Shown here: one piece after another, positions 17,513-24,210 of the stretch | How the letters are laid out: each line of letters starts with the position of its first letter | Position numbering within the stretch: position 1 is the first letter of the stretch | NCBI GenBank assembly: GCA_030431055.1 | Contig: JAUIJA010000001.1 | Coordinates: 434,001 to 498,000, forward strand | Length of the DNA: 64,000 nt | Direction: 5' to 3' | DNA from: Bacteroidia bacterium | GTDB lineage: Bacteria > Bacteroidota > Bacteroidia > Flavobacteriales > Flavobacteriaceae | Notes under the pieces: model-generated | Told to the model about the DNA's origin: nothing | What the model saw: the letters and a program-made list of their open reading frames with translations, nothing else | The model's database searches: none | Program-made: the position numbers and the translations under genes

Positions 17513-18475
17513 ATGTTTTTAATTCCTTTTATAGTCATTGGACTATTTCTTTTGTTTGCTGCTTTATTTACAGTTAAACAACAAACTTCTGTTATTATAG
17601 AACGTTTTGGTCGCTTTAATAGTATACGAAACTCCGGTTTACAATTAAAAGTTCCTGTAATCGATAGAATTGCTGGTCGTGTAAACTTACGTATTCAACA
17701 GTTAGACGTAATTATTGAAACCAAAACTAAAGATAACGTATTCGTTAAATTAAAAGTTTCGGTTCAGTTTAAAGTTTTACAAGATAAAGTTTATGAAGCT
17801 TTTTATAAATTAGAATATCCACACGATCAAATTACTTCGTATGTATTTGATGTTGTTCGTGCCGAAGTTCCAAAATTAAAATTAGACGACGTTTTTGAAA
17901 GAAAAGATGATATTGCCGTTGCGGTTAAGCGTGAATTGAATGATGCAATGTCAACTTACGGATATGATATTATTAATACATTAATTACTGATATTGATCC
18001 AGATATTCAAGTTAAAAATGCAATGAACCGTATTAATGCGGCTGATAGAGAAAAAACGGCTGCTGAATATGAAGCTGAAGCTGGAAGAATTAGAATTGTT
18101 GCAAAAGCAAAAGCGGAAGCTGAAAGTAAAAGATTACAAGGTCAAGGTATTGCTGATCAACGTAGAGAAATTGCTCGCGGTTTAGTAGAATCTGTAGATG
18201 TATTAAATAGAGTAGGGATTAACTCACAAGAAGCTTCAGCTTTAATTGTTGTTACCCAACATTATGATACGTTACAAGCTATTGGTGCTGATACTAATTC
18301 TAATTTAATTTTATTACCAAATTCTCCACAGGCTGGTAGTGAAATGTTAAATAATATGGTAGCTAGTTTTACGGCAAGTAACCAAGTAGGTGAAGCAATG
18401 AAAAAAGCAAATAGCCAAAAAAGAATAAAATCTGATAAGAAAGATGAATTTGGTGGAACAGATTCTGACGAATAA
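17513..18475 (+). CDS. SPFH/stomatin-like membrane protease regulator (QmcA type)
   Basis: 320 residues. One N-terminal transmembrane helix (residues 2-23) is followed by the SPFH/Band 7 domain (about 25-190: QQTSVIIERFGRFNSIRNSGLQLKVPVIDRIAGRVNLRIQQLDV). A helical flotillin-like region rich in Ala/Glu/Lys follows (AADREKTAAEYEAEAGRIRIVAKAKAEAESKRLQGQG), then GIADQRREIARGLVESVDVL. This matches the QmcA/stomatin lineage, which oligomerises at the membrane and often partners a NfeD protein or FtsH. No NfeD gene is adjacent here. The C-terminal tail is charged. Confidence 0.88.
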   Translation: MFLIPFIVIGLFLLFAALFTVKQQTSVIIERFGRFNSIRNSGLQLKVPVIDRIAGRVNLRIQQLDVIIETKTKDNVFVKLKVSVQFKVLQDKVYEAFYKLEYPHDQITSYVFDVVRAEVPKLKLDDVFERKDDIAVAVKRELNDAMSTYGYDIINTLITDIDPDIQVKNAMNRINAADREKTAAEYEAEAGRIRIVAKAKAEAESKRLQGQGIADQRREIARGLVESVDVLNRVGINSQEASALIVVTQHYDTLQAIGADTNSNLILLPNSPQAGSEMLNNMVASFTASNQVGEAMKKANSQKRIKSDKKDEFGGTDSDE

Positions 18476-18497
18476 AAATTAACATCAAACAATTTAG

Positions 18498-18514
18498 ATT
18501 CTTACAGAATGACA
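18498..18514 (+). repeat. Truncated REP-like hairpin
   Basis: Stem ATTCT/AGAAT with only a TAC loop, followed by GACA; the usual 11-base core is missing. Confidence 0.5.
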
Positions 18515-18528
18515 AATTGTTTATTCAT

Positions 18529-18558
18529 AAAAACCATCAAGATTAATTGATGGTTTTT
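18529..18558 (+). terminator. Intrinsic terminator of the SPFH gene
   Basis: Stem AAAAACCATCAA / TTGATGGTTTTT with a GATTAA loop and T run. Confidence 0.8.
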
Positions 18559-18780
18559 TTATGCTTAAATTTTAAGTGAAACGTAAAATAAAACGATTAT
18601 AGAAAGGTTTATGTTGTAACATAACGAAACACCTTACTTGTTTAAAAAAATATCTTAAAATTGAATTATTAAAGTCGGTTTTAAAAGTAAATATTTATTA
18701 AAAATAAAAATATAATAGTCTTATTTTATTATTTAGTAAAATGATTAATATATATATTTTAAATAGATTTTAATAATAGA

Positions 18781-18822
18781 TTCTCGATACATTTTGATTT
18801 TATCAAAATACTCGAACTGACA
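18781..18822 (+). repeat. Long-loop REP-like element
   Basis: Begins TTCTCGAT, contains an inner stem ATTTTGAT/ATCAAAAT and ends CTCGAACTGACA, sharing the TCGA arm and the GACA end with the shorter repeats. Confidence 0.45.
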
Positions 18823-18881
18823 GAAAATAAAAAAGTATAGTTTGTCATTTTGTAAAAATCTAAACTATACTTTTTTTAAAA

Positions 18882-18907
18882 GACACTTCGACAAGCTCAG
18901 TGTGACA
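18882..18907 (+). repeat. REP-like hairpin repeat between SPFH gene and glnS
   Basis: Stem ACACT/AGTGT around TCGACAAGCTC with GACA tail; same 26 bases as the copy within gltX. Confidence 0.8.
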
Positions 18908-18923
18908 ATTCTTTTTTAACTAA

Positions 18924-20606
18924 TTACTTTTCAGAAATTTTAGCCCAAGAATCTCGTAATCCAACCGTTTTATTAAAAACTAGTTTTTCTTTTGTAGAAT
19001 CTCTGTCTAAACAAAAATATCCTAAACGTTGAAATTGGAAATGATCCAATTCTTTTGCGCTAGCTAAACTAGGTTCAACAAAACCAGTTACGATTTGTAA
19101 CGATTCTGGATTAATATATTCTTTAAAATCGATATCTTTATTTCCATCAGGATTTTCATGTGTAAATAAACGATCATAAACACGAACTTCAGCTTCTAAA
19201 GCATGTGCAATAGAAACCCAATGAATAGTTCCTTTTACTTTACGTTTACTAGCTTCTGTACCACTTCCAGATTTTGAATCTTCATCGTATGTACAGTGAA
19301 TTTCTGTAATATTTCCGTTCTCGTCTTTTACAACTGATTCACCTTTAATAATGTAAGCGTTTTTCAAACGTACTTCTTTACCTAAAGTCAATCTAAAGAA
19401 TTTCTTATTCGCTTCTTCTTTAAAGTCTTCTCTTTCGATATATAATTCTTTAGAAAAAGGAACTTCTCTGTATGTCATTACTTCTTCTTCAGGATTATTT
19501 TCGGCTTGTAAAAACTCTACTTTATCTTCAGGATAATTAGTAATTACTAACTTAACAGGATCTAAAACTCCCATTACACGTGGTGCAACTTTATTCAAAT
19601 CTTCACGAACGCAAAATTCTAATAAAGAAACATCTATTAAATTTGAACGCTTAGCAATTCCAATAGTTTTTGCAAAGTTTCTGATTGAAGTTGGTGTATA
19701 ACCGCGTCTTCTCATTCCAGAAATCGTACTCATACGAGGATCGTCCCAACTTTTTACATGTCCTTCTTCAACTAATTGCAATAATTTACGTTTTGAAACC
19801 ACTGTATGCGATAAATTTCTACGTGCAAATTCGCGTTGTTTTGGTCTAACTTTAGATTCATCATAAATATTATCTAAAAACCAATTATACAATTCACGAT
19901 GTGGTAAAAACTCAAGTGTACATAACGAATGTGTAACTTGTTCTATATAATCGCTTTCACCATGAGCCCAATCATACATAGGATAAATACACCATTCGTT
20001 TCCGGTTCTGTGATGCTTTGCATGCATAATACGATACATAATAGGATCGCGCATTAACATATTAGGCGAAGCCATATCTATTTTAGCACGTAAAACGTAA
20101 CTTCCGTTAGGAAATTCTCCGTTTTTCATACGCTCAAATAAATCTAAATTTTCTTCTACCGAACGGTTTCTATTTGGACTATCAGTCCCAGGTTGTGTTG
20201 GCGTTCCTTTTTGTTTCGCCATCTCTTCTGAAGACTGATTGTCTACATAAGCTTTTCCTTTTTTGATTAACTCAACAGCCCAATCATATAATTGTTGGAA
20301 ATAATCAGAAGCAAAACACTCTTTATCCCATTCAAAACCTAACCATTCAATATCACGCTTAATAGCGTCTACATATTCTTGTTCTTCTTTTGATGGGTTT
20401 GTATCGTCGAAACGTAAATTTACAGGCGCATTATAATCGATTCCTAAACCAAAATTTAAACAAATAGCACTTGCATGACCAACATGTAAATAACCATTTG
20501 GTTCTGGTGGAAAACGAAAACGTAATTTATCTTTTGACAAACCATTTTGTAAATCTTCTTCAATGATTTGTTCTATAAAATTCAATGATTTTTCTTCAGT
20601 AGACAT
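18924..20606 (-). CDS. glnS: Glutaminyl-tRNA synthetase
   Basis: 560 residues, a complete class I synthetase charging tRNA-Gln. [16 protein letters not shown] holds the HIGH motif as HVGH (about residues 38-41), [30 protein letters not shown] follows, and the KMSKS equivalent is VVSKRKL. The C-terminal beta-barrel anticodon domain has the family motifs [15 protein letters not shown] and [14 protein letters not shown]. Both GltX and GlnS are present here, so this organism charges tRNA-Gln directly. Its promoter (TATCTTTG at 20626-20633) lies inside a 12-base inverted repeat. Confidence 0.97.
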   Translation of the reverse strand: MSTEEKSLNFIEQIIEEDLQNGLSKDKLRFRFPPEPNGYLHVGHASAICLNFGLGIDYNAPVNLRFDDTNPSKEEQEYVDAIKRDIEWLGFEWDKECFASDYFQQLYDWAVELIKKGKAYVDNQSSEEMAKQKGTPTQPGTDSPNRNRSVEENLDLFERMKNGEFPNGSYVLRAKIDMASPNMLMRDPIMYRIMHAKHHRTGNEWCIYPMYDWAHGESDYIEQVTHSLCTLEFLPHRELYNWFLDNIYDESKVRPKQREFARRNLSHTVVSKRKLLQLVEEGHVKSWDDPRMSTISGMRRRGYTPTSIRNFAKTIGIAKRSNLIDVSLLEFCVREDLNKVAPRVMGVLDPVKLVITNYPEDKVEFLQAENNPEEEVMTYREVPFSKELYIEREDFKEEANKKFFRLTLGKEVRLKNAYIIKGESVVKDENGNITEIHCTYDEDSKSGSGTEASKRKVKGTIHWVSIAHALEAEVRVYDRLFTHENPDGNKDIDFKEYINPESLQIVTGFVEPSLASAKELDHFQFQRLGYFCLDRDSTKEKLVFNKTVGLRDSWAKISEK

Positions 20607-20609
20607 TGT

Positions 20610-20638
20610 TTTTCTATCTTTTATGCAAAGATAGAAAA
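20610..20638 (-). promoter_or_regulatory. glnS promoter within a perfect inverted repeat
   Basis: Two perfect 12-base arms (TTTTCTATCTTT and AAAGATAGAAAA) are separated by TATGC. On the minus strand the -7 element TATCTTTG (20626-20633) forms one arm, so the repeat spans the transcription start and early leader. Confidence 0.55.
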
Positions 20639-20639
20639 T

Positions 20640-20669
20640 GTTTCAAGTTTCAAGTTTAAAAGTTTAAGG
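20640..20669 (+). repeat. Short tandem heptamers upstream of folB
   Basis: Two copies of TTTCAAG followed by two related TTTAAAAG/TTTAAGG units, just before the folB -7 element. Confidence 0.4.
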
Positions 20670-20676
20670 TTTTATG

Positions 20677-20684
20677 TAACTTTG
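20677..20684 (+). promoter_or_regulatory. Putative folB promoter (-7 element)
   Basis: TAACTTTG matches TAnnTTTG about 90 bases upstream of folB; the inverted repeat pair at 20702-20761 lies in the leader. Confidence 0.45.
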
Positions 20685-20701
20685 GTATAACATAATAAAA
20701 A

Positions 20702-20761
20702 TGTCATGTTGAGCTTGTCGAAACATCTTTTTTGAGATTCTTCACTTTGTTCAGAATGACA
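20702..20761. repeat. Inverted pair of REP-like hairpins (REPIN-like)
   Basis: The left unit starts TGTC and has stem ATGTT/AACAT around GAGCTTGTCGA (the reverse complement of the TCGACAAGCTC core). The right unit has stem ATTCT/AGAAT around TCACTTTGTTC and ends GACA. Together the TGTC and GACA ends face outward, 60 bases overall, in the folB leader. Confidence 0.7.
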
Positions 20762-20775
20762 CTAAAAAAATAAAA

Positions 20776-21135
20776 ATGGGAACAATAAAAGTTAATAATA
20801 TTCGCACTTTTTCGTATCATGGTTGTTTGCTTGAAGAAGGAAAAATAGGAAGTGATTACAGAGTAGATTTAGAAATAAAAACCGATTTACGAAAATCGGC
20901 AGAAACTGATAATTTACACGATACTGTAGATTATGTTCAATTAAATACAATTGTGGTAGAAGAAATGGCAATTCGTTCGCATTTATTAGAACACGTTGCA
21001 CATAGAATTATTACGAGAATTTTTGCAGAATTACCGCAAGTTTCGCGAACAAAAGTTTTGGTTTCAAAATTAAATCCGCCAATTGGTGGCGATGTAGAAA
21101 GCGTAACGATTGAAATGGAAGAGTTTAGAAATTAA
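20776..21135 (+). CDS. folB: Dihydroneopterin aldolase
   Basis: 119 residues, standard size. FolB cleaves 7,8-dihydroneopterin to 6-hydroxymethyl-dihydropterin and glycolaldehyde in folate synthesis. Visible motifs are VNNIRTFSYHGCLLEEGKIGSDYRVDLEI (the YHGC..E.K.G pattern with the pterin-site glutamate), LHDTVDYVQL, the LLEHVAHRI helix carrying the conserved E/H, and VLVSKLNPPIGGDVESVTIEM at the C-terminus. It is monocistronic, read from TAACTTTG at 20677-20684. Confidence 0.93.
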   Translation: MGTIKVNNIRTFSYHGCLLEEGKIGSDYRVDLEIKTDLRKSAETDNLHDTVDYVQLNTIVVEEMAIRSHLLEHVAHRIITRIFAELPQVSRTKVLVSKLNPPIGGDVESVTIEMEEFRN

Positions 21136-21160
21136 TTATTAGTTTTTGAATTATAAGAAA

Positions 21161-21207
21161 ACTTTTAACTTTTGACTTTTGACTTTTAAACTTTTTAGTT
21201 ACATTTG
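21161..21207 (+). promoter_or_regulatory. tRNA-Cys promoter with heptamer-repeat -33 region
   Basis: Four tandem heptamers ACTTTT(A/G) cover 21161-21188. TTG at 21179-21181 and TACATTTG at 21200-21207 are 18 bases apart, matching the Bacteroidota -33/-7 arrangement, 17 bases before the tRNA. Confidence 0.7.
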
Positions 21208-21224
21208 CAATCCGTTCAAGTAAT

Positions 21225-21295
21225 GGCGTCGTGGCCGAGCGGCTAGGCAGCGGTCTGCAAAACCGTGTACCCCGGTTCGAATCCGGGCGATGCCT
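21225..21295 (+). tRNA. tRNA-Cys (anticodon GCA)
   Basis: 71 bases. The acceptor stem GGCGTCG pairs with CGATGCC (one G-T pair), the anticodon stem GCGGT/ACCGT holds loop CTGCAAA with GCA at 21257-21259, the T arm is CCCGGTTCGAATCCGGG, and the discriminator base is T, as expected for tRNA-Cys. CCA is not encoded. It has its own promoter and a terminator at 21307-21334. The 3' end is duplicated at 21376-21388. Confidence 0.97.
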
Positions 21296-21388
21296 CTAGA
21301 TTTTTAAAGCGTTACTATTTAGTAGCGCTTTTTTATTGTTTAAATTTTTAGAAAAAATTAATTAAAGATTTTTCAGGCGATGCCTCTA
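21286..21388 (+). repeat. Direct repeat of the tRNA-Cys 3' end (att-like)
   Basis: GGCGATGCCTCTA occurs at 21286-21298 (last bases of the tRNA plus three) and again at 21376-21388, offset 90 bases. The interval contains the tRNA terminator and no ORF. Confidence 0.6.
21307..21334 (+). terminator. Intrinsic terminator of tRNA-Cys
   Basis: Stem AAGCGTTACT/AGTAGCGCTT (one G-T pair), loop ATTT, followed by a T run. Confidence 0.8.
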
Positions 21389-21392
21389 AAAA

Positions 21393-21418
21393 CCTTCTAA
21401 GAAATTAGGAGATTTTTT
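21393..21418. terminator. Weak bidirectional terminator
   Basis: Stem CTTCTAA/TTAGGAG (one G-T pair), loop GAAA, T run to the right and A run to the left, next to the stop of the GldM-like gene. Confidence 0.45.
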
Positions 21419-22052
21419 ATTTTATAATTTTAAAAATTAAAGGGTTAGTTCTTTTATATAAACCATCTGTTATCATATAATTACTTCTAACATCAGAAAT
21501 AAGAATAATATCATTTTTACGAGCTTTTTTTAATAATCGTAAAACTTCTTCATTAAATATATTTCCTTTCACTGTTAATGTTGGATATCTTGGAATTTTA
21601 ATACAAAATTGTTTTACTTCTGGAGTAAAAGGAATTAATAAATCAATAAATTTAATTCCAAGTTTTGCATTTTTTAATTCATCTAATTTAAATTCTAAAT
21701 ATAATTGAGTTGAAAATTCATCATTTAAAGTTAAAATTGCTGTTGGAATTCCTTTAATTCTAAACTCATGTTCTTCAACTACTACAGTATTATCAATTTT
21801 AGTAATTTCAACATAAACTTTTGTAGTTAAACCTAAACCAGGAGCTAAAGTATAATTTCCTTTTTCATCTTGTTTTACTCCATTTCCATATACTTTATAC
21901 GATTTTGCATCGTTTACCGCAATAGAAATAGGATTAGGAAATCCACGATACACCACATTCATTTTATCTAAAGCAACTACACTTTTTATTGTTGGAATTG
22001 TATCTTGAGCGTAAATAGATAAAGAAATTAGAAAGAAAAAAATGTGTTTCAT
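21417..22052 (-). CDS. Secreted protein with a GldM C-terminal-like domain
   Basis: 211 residues. A signal peptide covers 1-15 (FFFLISLSIYAQ). The mature part begins VVALDKMNVVYRGFPNPISIAV and goes on through KVYGNGVKQDEKGNYTLAPGLGLTTKVYVEI and EHEFRIKGIPTAIL, which I recognise as the C-terminal Ig-like segment of GldM, the periplasmic shaft protein of the type IX secretion/gliding motor. Full GldM has an N-terminal transmembrane helix and about 500 residues; here only the C-terminal part is kept and it is exported by its own signal peptide. It is 17 bases from a second secreted protein gene. A role with the type IX system is possible but not shown. Confidence 0.75.
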   Translation of the reverse strand: MKHIFFFLISLSIYAQDTIPTIKSVVALDKMNVVYRGFPNPISIAVNDAKSYKVYGNGVKQDEKGNYTLAPGLGLTTKVYVEITKIDNTVVVEEHEFRIKGIPTAILTLNDEFSTQLYLEFKLDELKNAKLGIKFIDLLIPFTPEVKQFCIKIPRYPTLTVKGNIFNEEVLRLLKKARKNDIILISDVRSNYMITDGLYKRTNPLIFKIIK

Positions 22053-22069
22053 TTTAAATGATAAAAAAA

Positions 22070-22735
22070 TTAATTAAAAAGTATTTCCAATTTACCTTCT
22101 TTATAATCATCAATAAATTTTTTTATCATCTCAATTCTATATTCACCTCTTTTTAAAATATAGTGTTGATTAGGAAAAATTAATATATAATCACTAAAAA
22201 ATTCAGAATCTTTAAAGCAAATGTTTTCGATTATTCCATTTGTATCATTAAAAACTAATTTTGAATTATAGGCATAATTTTTTTGTGTAATAAAAAACTG
22301 ATTTAAATCTTCATGTTTATTGAAATACTTATAATAACTTTTTATTGAAGTATAATGTTCTATTAAAAGTTTTTGATTTAAATTTAAAACACTTTCATCT
22401 TTAAAAAAATTAATAATAATAAAATCTTTATTATCAATCTTTGAATTAGTTAAGTTTAAAATTTCATTTATTAAAATTTCATTATGGTTATCTGAAATTT
22501 TACCAATAAAATAGTGTTCAAATATTTCATTTTGTGGTTTTTGTAATTTTACTAACTTGATTTTGTTTACTGAATCACTTTCAAAAATGCTACAACTCGT
22601 GTCATTTTTTTTTATTTTTTTAAAAAATGTTTCTTTTGAAATGATACTATTATCTAAGTCATACAATATCTCTTTTTTCTCGGTTTGTGAGAATATAATA
22701 AGAGGGAAAAAAATAAAAAAAATAAAAAATTTCAT
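22070..22735 (-). CDS. Secreted protein of unknown function, paired with the GldM-like gene
   Basis: 221 residues, no family recognised. A signal peptide is clear (FFIFFIFFPLIIFSQ, residues 3-16) and no lipobox follows. The mature part is Asn/Lys/Ile-rich, with several short strands (IGKISDNHNEILINEIL, DFIIINFFKDE, YILIFPNQHYILKRGEYRIEMI) and two cysteines in the mature half (Cys47 in DTSCSIF and Cys174 in ENICFKDS). The composition is even more AT-biased than its neighbours. It precedes the GldM-like gene by 17 bases and should be on the same transcript. Confidence 0.6.
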   Translation of the reverse strand: MKFFIFFIFFPLIIFSQTEKKEILYDLDNSIISKETFFKKIKKNDTSCSIFESDSVNKIKLVKLQKPQNEIFEHYFIGKISDNHNEILINEILNLTNSKIDNKDFIIINFFKDESVLNLNQKLLIEHYTSIKSYYKYFNKHEDLNQFFITQKNYAYNSKLVFNDTNGIIENICFKDSEFFSDYILIFPNQHYILKRGEYRIEMIKKFIDDYKEGKLEILFN

Positions 22736-22749
22736 AGTCTAAATAAATA

Positions 22750-23439
22750 TTACTGATTAATTTCAGTATCAATTCTATCGGTAATGTTGTCTTTCATTTT
22801 TGGAAAGAAACCTTGTAGCATAAAAAACAATCCAAAAATTAAGATAATCATACTAATAACGCGTTTTATCTTATAAATATTTTGTGGTGTTAATCGGTTT
22901 TTTAATTGTTTGGCTAATAGAATTTTAGCTACATCAAATAATAAATAAAAAACTAAAATAGCAGTAAAAAAGATTACAATTCTTTGAGTATCCATTTCCA
23001 TTTGCGGTCCGTGCGTAATGATAATCATCATCCAAAAACCTAGAACGCCAATATTGATAAAATTGAGTAAAAATCCTTTAAAGAAAAGTCCAAAATAATT
23101 GTTCTTTTTTAAATTATCTACCTCTTTTTCTTCTTCTTGTTTCTTTTTAAAATTACGCTTTAATAAAATAAAAGAAACCAAACCATAGGTAAGCATAATT
23201 AATCCGCCAACAATAAAAAGTGTGGGATTATCTTTTAATTGTTCTAAGAGCTTATTCGTACTTAAATAAGCAATAAGAATAAAGATTACATCACTAAAAA
23301 CAATTCCTAAATCGAAAGTAAAAGCAGCACGAAAACCTTTAGTTATACTGGTTTCTAATAACACAAAAAAACCTGGACCAATTGAAAAGGCAAGTAAAAG
23401 TCCCCAAGGAATAGCTGTTAAAATATCTTCGAAATGCAA
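22750..23439 (-). CDS. LysE family amino-acid/threonine exporter
   Basis: 229 residues with six hydrophobic segments, the RhtB/LysE layout. The N-terminal signature is present: GLLLAFSIGPGFFVLLETSITKGFRAAFTFDLGIVFSDVIFILIAY, equivalent to the family motif G.xPGPxxxxxxxxxxxG...G. The product is an inner-membrane exporter; the substrate cannot be predicted from the sequence, although LysE relatives excrete amino acids. A gap of about 90 bases with TA-rich sequence separates it from the DUF2807 gene. Confidence 0.85.
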   Translation of the reverse strand: MHFEDILTAIPWGLLLAFSIGPGFFVLLETSITKGFRAAFTFDLGIVFSDVIFILIAYLSTNKLLEQLKDNPTLFIVGGLIMLTYGLVSFILLKRNFKKKQEEEKEVDNLKKNNYFGLFFKGFLLNFINIGVLGFWMMIIITHGPQMEMDTQRIVIFFTAILVFYLLFDVAKILLAKQLKNRLTPQNIYKIKRVISMIILIFGLFFMLQGFFPKMKDNITDRIDTEINQ

Positions 23440-23530
23440 TATTTTGTGATTAGTTATTAGTAACTAGTATAAATTAATTTTATTTACAAAGTTAAAAAAA
23501 ACTAACTACTAATTACTTTACACTAATTAC

Positions 23531-24199
23531 TTATTTTGCTTGCTCAATACTTCCTCCTGCAACAATTTTCTGATTGATTTCATTTGGTTTTCCGTAAATT
23601 AAAATATCACCACCAGCCCTTACTTTAGCATCAACATAATCAACAGCATTAATTTCGGCTTCGCCACCAGCATTAACTGTAATTGTTGTTTGTAAAGTTT
23701 TTAAGTTTTCGGTTTCATATTTTCCACCAGAATTAATAACAACATCTACAATTCTTGCAGTTCCAGCTAGTTCTAAAATACTTCCGTTAGTAACTTTAGC
23801 AGTCATTCTTACAAATTCTACTTTTTCTAATTCGATTTGCGCACCTTCTTTTACAATAAAATCGAAATGATTATTACGAATTAATTCTGAAGTTGCAATA
23901 CGCGAACCTTCATTTGCTTCTAAAGCTTCTAATGTTGTGTAATACAAAGTAGCTGAAATATTATCACCTTGCAAAAGCTTAGTAAATGGCATCCTAATTT
24001 TTAGTTCACCATTTTTATTTACAACTTCTACTTCATTAGCTTCTGAACCTTGAATAATAATTTTATTTACATCGCTCTTAACTAATTGTAAATCAATTTG
24101 ATCAAAAGTAGTTACTTTATGAAAATCTCCTAATCTTTTTTCAACTTGTGAAAAAGCTACTGAACTAATTAATAATAAAGTGATAACTAATTTTTTCAT
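23531..24199 (-). CDS. Head GIN (DUF2807) domain secreted protein
   Basis: 222 residues from the ATG at 24199; the longer frame adds 13 residues before a clean signal peptide (KKLVITLLLISSVAFSQ) and is rejected. The mature part is a right-handed beta-helix of repeated short strands: FHKVTTFDQIDLQLVKSDVNKIIIQG, LEANEGSRIATSELI, GAQIELEKVEF, GSILELAGTARIVDV and GGDILIYGKPNEI. This is DUF2807 (putative auto-transporter adhesin head GIN domain). It lies in the periplasm or on the outer surface. It is 11 bases downstream of rnr. Confidence 0.82.
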   Translation of the reverse strand: MKKLVITLLLISSVAFSQVEKRLGDFHKVTTFDQIDLQLVKSDVNKIIIQGSEANEVEVVNKNGELKIRMPFTKLLQGDNISATLYYTTLEALEANEGSRIATSELIRNNHFDFIVKEGAQIELEKVEFVRMTAKVTNGSILELAGTARIVDVVINSGGKYETENLKTLQTTITVNAGGEAEINAVDYVDAKVRAGGDILIYGKPNEINQKIVAGGSIEQAK

Positions 24200-24210
24200 G
24201 CTATATATAT

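Larger units (their letters stand above)
18476..18923. other. 448-base intergenic region without genes
   Basis: It holds a terminator for the SPFH gene and three repeat-like elements (18498-18514, 18781-18822, 18882-18907). The stretch 18560-18780 is very AT-rich with no ORF, RNA or promoter match that I can support. Confidence 0.7.
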
